In this document: positions 57,924 through 64,000 of the stretch, one piece after another
How the letters are laid out: every line of letters begins with the position of its first letter
How positions within the stretch are numbered: position 1 is the first letter of the stretch
From: Coptis chinensis
Lineage: Eukaryota; Streptophyta; Magnoliopsida; Ranunculales; Ranunculaceae
Reading direction: 5' to 3'
Assembly: GCA_015680905.1 (NCBI GenBank)
Contig: CM027379.1
Span: 92,279,501 to 92,343,500 of the forward strand
Length of the DNA: 64,000 bases
Position numbers and translations under genes: made by a program
The notes under the pieces: model-generated
The model's database searches: none
Told to the model about the DNA's origin: nothing
The model's input: only the letters and a program-made list of their open reading frames with translations

Positions 57924-59609
57924 GAAGAATTGATGCTGCAAGAAAGAATTGTTTTGAAAAGGTTAGTAGGAAAGCTACCTTAAAGTTAACTTTTGGGTGT
58001 TCCTATCAGTGTCCACAAGTTTTTAGATATTCATGAGAGCAAAACAAGTTACTCATTGAGGCGCTGCAAGAAGCTCATTGTTCAGTATAGCCACCTCAAC
58101 ATCTCGCTTTCTGGAAAGTTGCGCCACGTCTTTATATTCTATTGTGTTCATGGGGCCTATTGACTTTAACTTTTCCCCATCACTATGTAACAAGCTTAGG
58201 TACCTAGTTTCAACAATTATGACATTTTTCTCGGTGAATTAAGTTCACAACATATTCATGTCTTCACCAACCAGTTAACAAAGTATTTAGTGAGTTTCGA
58301 CCTTCATGAATGGCTATATCATGAGAGTTGTGGGCTATTTAACCTATTTTGCCTATAAACCAAATCATGCCCCTTAAATTTCTGAATTCTGAAAATTGTT
58401 ATGTACCTGAACTATAATATAGTGAAAAACAATGCCCTTGTATACTATTTTTGCAGTATTATTGTTAAACAAGAGCACACCACTAAAGAGTTTATCAAGG
58501 TCATGTGATGGTTCACCTTCATACTGTGAAATGATTTATCGTAATGCCCCAATTCATAAACTATGCAAGTGTTGGAACACACATTGGCTTCAGCATGTGG
58601 TACCATTCTGTGATGAGTAATTATTGGCTATCAGTTACTGGAGACGTGTTAATCTCGAATTTGGATTAATGATTGTGTGGCCTTTAGGAGCGTAAATCTT
58701 TTTCTCTGTAATCAGAAAAATGTGTTAAATTTCAAGACGTTCGTATCTTTAAATAGAGTAACATTGACAATTGAAAATATAATAGTAATATATTTGTAGT
58801 ATACTGAAAAAAATATGATGATTTTTTTTTAATCTATGTTCGCTATTGTTAGTTCACACAGTTGTGGTTTTCTGATGCATCTGTGGCTAGGGATGGTGAA
58901 GAAAACCTCAGTGTATGCTATATCATGTCAAAGCTTGTCGTGTTTTGAAGCTATAAGTGCTTTATTCACTTCATTATTTTGGCTGGATATTATACAAGTT
59001 TGTTTGTTAGTGAGTGTTCTCATAGCTGTGTCACCATTTCATTGTGTTCTTGTTCATTAATTTATGAGGTCCAGGGTGTGATTCTTATCATATAGATGAT
59101 AGTGATAGGATGAAAGAATCATTCATCTGTCCAAGAGAAACTTGTAAGTCATATTCTGATACTGCTCCACCCAACTACAGCTTTCTTTTGTTGCTTCTTT
59201 GGCAAAACAGTGGATGTGACCGCATATATGCAGGAAACCAGGGCGTGAGAGAGAAGAGCAACTCAATCACCAGTGAAGCCCCCTTCCCCAGTTCCCTCTC
59301 CCTTTGGTGGCAAAGGAATAAAGGGAGCATCACTCAACAATTCCCTCCTCTTTTAACGTTTTGTTCAGAATTTGTAGAGGAAAAGACCTGACAAGGACCA
59401 TTGTTGGTCCCTTTTTAGCTAAAAGCTCCAATTCAATCATTATTGTGATTTTTCTGCCTTTTGTTTTCCTTTAGCTGCTTGATTCTCCTCTCCTTGTTGT
59501 GGTATTTTGTTCTCCACTCACAAAACCAACGTATTACCATTGCAACATTGGAGTAAACCTAACATTGGAGTAAACTTAAATTTTGATGTCAAATGACTGC
59601 CAACACAAG
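57924..59609. other. TrpRS 3' region and intergenic DNA
   Basis: The first few hundred bases presumably include the TrpRS 3' UTR. No further gene is supported; short open frames have no recognisable content. Confidence 0.5.
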
Positions 59610-59930
59610 TAAGGGTGGAATTTGAGCTAATCAAGTCGAGCTTTACTATGTTCAAACCCGACTCATTTATTTAGCTAGCTTTGAAATAAACTCAAGTTTA
59701 GCTCATATATTATATGAACAAGTCCGAGCCGAGCCCGAATAGTTGGTTATTTTACACTACAAAGATGCTATTTGAGCTTATGAAACTGAGTTTTATAAAG
59801 CTCGTCTATTACACGAACTATAATATAGGCTAATAAAACTTAGCTCATTTAACATATAGGCTAATAAAACTTAGCTCATTTAACTAAATGACCAAGCTTG
59901 AGCTGAGCCAGAGTCAAATTCCACCCCTTA
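59610..59930. mobile_element. hAT-type MITE, TAAGGGTGGAATT family, copy 2
   Basis: Ends TAAGGGTGGAATTTGAGC and, on the other strand, TAAGGGGTGGAATTTGAC. The 8-bp flanks are AACACAAG and AACACAAA. A 31-bp internal tandem duplication (TATAGGCTAATAAAACTTAG...) lies near 59823-59885. It is a relative of 46950-47274. Confidence 0.88.
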
Positions 59931-62342
59931 AACACAAACACACTAGACTTGTTTTTGCTGTTTGTATATTATTTAACATTTCTGTCTCTACGCATTTTCT
60001 TTCAATCAAACACTGAGGGGAGGACAGAGGGAGTAAGTCATTATTACTAGTATGACTATTGTCATGGTGTTGCACTGTAGCTTAGCATGAGTGTGTTTTT
60101 TGGTAACTAGCTTAGCATGAGTTGGACCCTAGTACCGTCATCCTCAATGGGCCATCGCCCGTATTCTGCTTGTGCCCACTAAACTTGTCTATCATAGAGT
60201 TGATGAGCATCTCTGTGATGGCTTTGGTATCAAATGGAGATTGGTTTAATCTGTCTTACAAATCATCCTCTGGAGTTCGTTTATGATGTGTAGGTTTGTG
60301 TGTTACACGAGGAAGAGCCTCTCTGGAGTGTGTTCCATTAAAAGGATGGAATGCGATTCACCTGAATTAGAAACTTATTTTGTTTAACATTTTTTTTTTT
60401 TCTCGAAAAAATATATTTTTGTAACAGCACCAAAGGTTAGATTGTTTGTACAATCCAATATGAGCCAGTCAGCCATGTGATTTCTTTCTTGTGAGTACAA
60501 TCATAAAATGATGAAAAGGTTTGACTATTTTTGGGTGACATCTATTATACATTTCTCGGGTATAAATTTATCAACTGATCCTAAAAAAAAAAAAATTAAT
60601 ACGATTCCGTTCTATAAATTGAAATGAGTATTTACGGTTGTTAACAAATTGAAGTTTATTAATGAATTTCGCCAAAATAATTCTTCGGTTGTGAAGTAGA
60701 ACATATTAAATCTGTTTGTCGGGAATATAAAGATGAATCACTTTTTTGAAAGTGTGAAAAGATAACCAGTCGAAGCATCACTTGCCAAAAATGAAGTACG
60801 AATTGCTTATTGCCACCCAAGACTCCAACCGTATTCCTAATGGTTCTGCAGTTGGATTTAAACATGCATGAAATAGTTATTGCTAATAATTAATTAAGTG
60901 AGCAGAAGGAACGTTCTGGACCGAGAGAGGGTTATATGGACAAAAATTCATTTGATTGTTTTTCCTATTTTATTAGTAAGAAGAATTAGGTAGCAAGAAC
61001 ATTTGAAGATGTAAACCCCCCCCCCCAAAAATCAAATGGTTGATCGAGTCTGAGGCAAGCTAGCGTCTTTCCACTCGTGATGCTCTTAAGAGTGGTCTGC
61101 ATAGGTACTTTTAGTCACATAAAGCAGAGCAAGCTTGTAACTTTTGTTTCGGAAGGCAATGAGGCAGTTGTCTAACGAAATTATGGGAATATTAGATTGC
61201 TAGCCAAGTACTCGTGCAAAATTAGAAATTAGTATATAGCGTGGACGCCCTAATTATATATATTTTTCTCGTGTGAAAGATTTTCTTAGGACGTCCATAT
61301 ATATATATATATATATATATATGAGTAATATGAGGGACCCTACTACCCTCACCTAGCTTTTGTAATGGTACCCTGAATTCTAACCAGGCGAAACATTTAC
61401 TTGCTTGTATTGTTCCTTTCATTTGGCATTATATATCTAGAGTAGAAGTGTAGAACCATCCCACCCAACACTAATCCTTCCGTGAAGGGCTGCCTTCAAA
61501 AATATCCAGCTCGCCCACAAACGCCATGCTTCTGTTCAATGTTCAATTTAACTCGAGAGGTCTCCTTGGAAAACTAAAGATATTTAGTATGGTTGTTCAA
61601 CTTTCATATATCATAAAATTATGCGTTTATTGTTGCATTGAGTTTGTTAGTGACTACTTTCACCTAATAAATTTTTTTTTAAAAATATTTGAGGAGAATA
61701 AAGAATGATTCAATTAAAGAGGGATGGGTTTGCTTAATTGGCTTAATATTTCAAAAGTAAAAGAATTGAAGTCCTTCACACACTAATGCAAGTGTGAACA
61801 AACTTGTTCATTCCCGCCCACTGGCTCGAGTGAGTTGACCAATTGGTAGGTGCATTCTAGATTCCACATTTTATGATATTTTTGTTTGGGGTAAAAGTTT
61901 AGGATATTTACGTGTCCGGCTGTATATATATAGAGAAAAGGAAAAAAAACCTGATAATAACACAACAGTACATTTTGTTTAAATTTTTGTTTTTATTAGA
62001 TAATAACACAATGCCTACCCATACAACTAGTACAATCAAAGTCTGTTGGCATTGAGTGCAACTAAAGATGAAAAGGAAATCTAATAATGAACCCCCTTCA
62101 TCATACCAAGAAATTATAATAGAATCTGCATGCATTTAATTTGTTTGTGTGCTGAATAAGAGATGTAAGATCCGTGTGCTAAAAATAATGATATAAGATT
62201 TGAATATCTTATATAGAATCTGCAGCATGAAAATCCATTTGCCTAATTACTAGCTGTCTAGCTTGATCTTCTGCTTTTCAGTTCATTGCAGCTAGCCGCG
62301 TGCACACTCATGTGTGTTTCTTTCCACCTTCCCTTTCTTTGC
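59931..62342. other. Intergenic DNA upstream of the HPt gene
   Basis: No gene is supported. A Helitron 5'-end relic (TTAAGTGAGCAGAAGGAACG, 60894-60965) and a (TA)n run (about 61298-61321) are the only structures recognised. Confidence 0.5.
60894..60965 (+). mobile_element. Relic of a Helitron 5' end
   Basis: TTAAGTGAGCAGAAGGAACGT...GGACCGAG...TTATATGGACAAAAAT parallels the start of the Helitron at 9409 (TCAAGTGAGCGGAGCGAACG...GGCCGGG...ATATATGGCCCAAAAT). No 3' end is nearby. Confidence 0.45.
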
Positions 62343-62350
62343 CTATATAT
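62343..62350 (+). promoter_or_regulatory. TATA box of the HPt gene
   Basis: CTATATATAC lies about 110 bp before the start codon, followed by a pyrimidine-rich leader. Spacing is typical of plant promoters. Confidence 0.65.
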
Positions 62351-62455
62351 ACATCTCTTTGGTACTTCTCATTCATTATCTATTAACTTTGTGTTTTTTT
62401 CCTTCATTCCTTCAAAACCCTTTTTCATCTCTCTCTAACCTCTGCTCGATCAAAG

Positions 62456-64000
62456 ATGGGAAGCAAACAGTTGCAGTACCAAGTTGCAAGCATGAGGGAC
62501 ACCCTCTTTAAGCAGGTTTGCTTTATATCCTTCTACCTACTTCTATACGTCAATGCCTTTGAACATCTTCAACTTCATGAAATAATTCTAACCATTATTT
62601 ATGTGATTATAATTGAAGTTTCAGTTTACTTAGTGTGATTTCTGTCTTCTGTCCATATGAGTGCTTATACTTGCTATATGTTTTATTTTTGGGCCGGTTG
62701 AATTAGCACACGTATATATATGCTAATGCCAGTAGTGATATTTGCGTTGGTACTGCTTGTTTGAATGTTTTGGACTTTGGTAGGTAGGAGTACAGTGGGC
62801 TAGACATAAGTGGTGGAGGGTCCGTTATACCTTATGATGCATTAGCAGTCAATAATCAGATGGTGGACATACTGTACAATTTAGTAGTCGTATGCACAAC
62901 TGGATAATTATGAGAGAAATCCTAACTGTGTATCTCATATCTGTTTTAGAGATTTATGGGTACCGGAGTTCCATCTAAGTTTAGTGTTACAACTATTGAA
63001 ACTTCAGCTAGCTGGTTGACTGGTTCTTTATCTAAAGCTTTTAGAATGTCGTGTTAAAATTCTATGTATGATTACATGCATGTATATACATATTTCAATC
63101 CTCACAAAAACCACACTATGAGTTGATTATTTAACTTCACATTGAAACGAGGCGGCAAATTTGTTGCACAAGGTCTCACTTACTATAAATTAGTTAATGA
63201 ATGGAGAGTATAGGTCTCTTTGTGTGGGATAGCATGCCTTTGGTTGCAATTAAAGAGAATAAGAATGTGCTTACAAATTAAATGTACGCATTTTTTTATT
63301 TAGTTTAATTTTCCTATTGAATATTTGCAGGGATACCTTGATGAACAATTCGTTCAGCTTGAAGAATTGCAAGATGATGATAATCCAAATTTTGTTGAAG
63401 ACATTGTCAAGTCATTCTTTCAGGATTCTGTTAGATCATTTAATAACATTGAGAAGGCTATGTAAGTAAACGAAGTTCATATTAAAAGTCTCCTGAACGT
63501 ATAATATTGAATTCTATTATTCACATATTAATATCAACGTTACTCTTCAGGGAGAGCCACCCCTTCGACTTTGAGAAGCTGGACAAATACATGCATCAGT
63601 TCAAGGGTAGTAGTTCAAGGTAATCATTCTAGACAAATTCGTACACTAGATAGTGAGGTGCGAAGGATCATGTGAATGCTACTGAACAGCCATTGTTTTG
63701 AATATTCTTGAGATTCTCAATGGGTCCATTTCACTAAAGAAGGATTCCACCAGAAAAATAACCAAAGTACCACTGTTGAATAGTAGTTCCATTTTACAAT
63801 TATTACATTTTTCTACACTAGATCGCATATTACATTTTTTTTGGGTAAAGAGATCACATTTAAAAAAAATAAATAAAAAATCACATATTACATGCACATC
63901 GGATGTGTTTAATATGAATGTATTGTATTCATATTATGTGTCATGTCAAATATAATGCAGCATTGGTGCTGCAAAGATTAAGGAGGAGAGTACTATGTTC
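62456..64000 (+). CDS. AHP4: Histidine-containing phosphotransfer protein, AHP4-like (5' part, cut by window end)
   Basis: Exons 62456-62515, 63331-63461, 63551-63619 and 63961 to the window edge, with GT-AG introns and matching phases. HPt proteins pass phosphate from sensor histidine kinases to response regulators in cytokinin and related two-component signalling, shuttling between cytosol and nucleus. Exon 2 begins GYLDEQFVQLEELQDDDNPN, the conserved N-terminal helix. Exon 3 carries KLDKYMHQFKGSSS, continuing as SIGAAKIKEE in exon 4. The phospho-accepting His is residue 79 and is present, so this is not a pseudo-HPt. The Tyr-Met-His-Gln-Phe context and acidic first helix favour the AHP4 branch over AHP1-3/5. 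The C-terminal helices lie outside the window. Confidence 0.92.

Noticed and set aside
61250..61300. GGACGCCCTAA / TTAGGACGTCC inverted words as a small MITE
   Set aside because: Only an 11-bp arm and no target duplication or second copy. It could be chance near a (TA)n run.

Overview
The window is nuclear DNA from a flowering plant, most probably a eudicot. The evidence is split genes with GT-AG introns, long AT-rich intergenic DNA and many plant-type transposable elements. I cannot name the species. Four host genes are supported: (1) a MYB-related (SHAQKYF, KUA1/MYBS3-type) transcription factor on + with coding exons 4993-5278, 14509-14717 and 14850-15377; (2) an intronless DET2 steroid 5-alpha-reductase on - at 15577-16356, tail to tail with the MYB gene; (3) an organellar tryptophanyl-tRNA synthetase on + with 14 coding exons between 39853 and 57923, plus a truncated upstream duplicate (about 34.3-36.0 kb); (4) the first four exons of a histidine phosphotransfer protein (AHP4-like) on + from 62456, running off the right edge.

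Layout. 1-4992: tandem repeats, a LINE-type RNase H relic, a hAT MITE and the MYB upstream region. 4993-15377: the MYB gene, whose 9.2-kb first intron holds degenerate tandem units, a 1.3-1.5 kb duplicated block, an LTR-retroelement remnant, a Helitron with a Tourist-like MITE nested in it, and another long-TIR MITE. 15577-16356: DET2. 16627-32898: a complete but decayed Ty3/gypsy element of the TAT type on the - strand. It has LTRs with a perfect ATTAC target duplication, PBS, gag-PR-RT-RH-aRNH-INT order, a 176-bp tandem array, and two related coiled-coil ORF units on the opposite (+) strand. A 3.6-kb solo LTR of another gypsy family sits in its RNase H region. 32904-39852: MITEs, small Helitrons and the truncated TrpRS duplicate. 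39853-57923: the TrpRS gene, whose 8.3-kb intron 11 is packed with LINE, gag, hAT-MITE and other relics, with more repeats in introns 12 and 13. 57924-62455: intergenic DNA with one hAT MITE. 62456-64000: the phosphotransfer gene.

The host genes are functionally unrelated (transcriptional repression, brassinosteroid synthesis, organellar translation, cytokinin phosphorelay). Nothing suggests they act as a cluster. The most informative features are the TAT element lying 270 bp upstream of the DET2 start in the same direction, its duplicated and apparently spliced antisense ORFs, and the TrpRS duplication. The two copies of that duplication serve as empty-site controls for a Helitron and a hAT MITE insertion.
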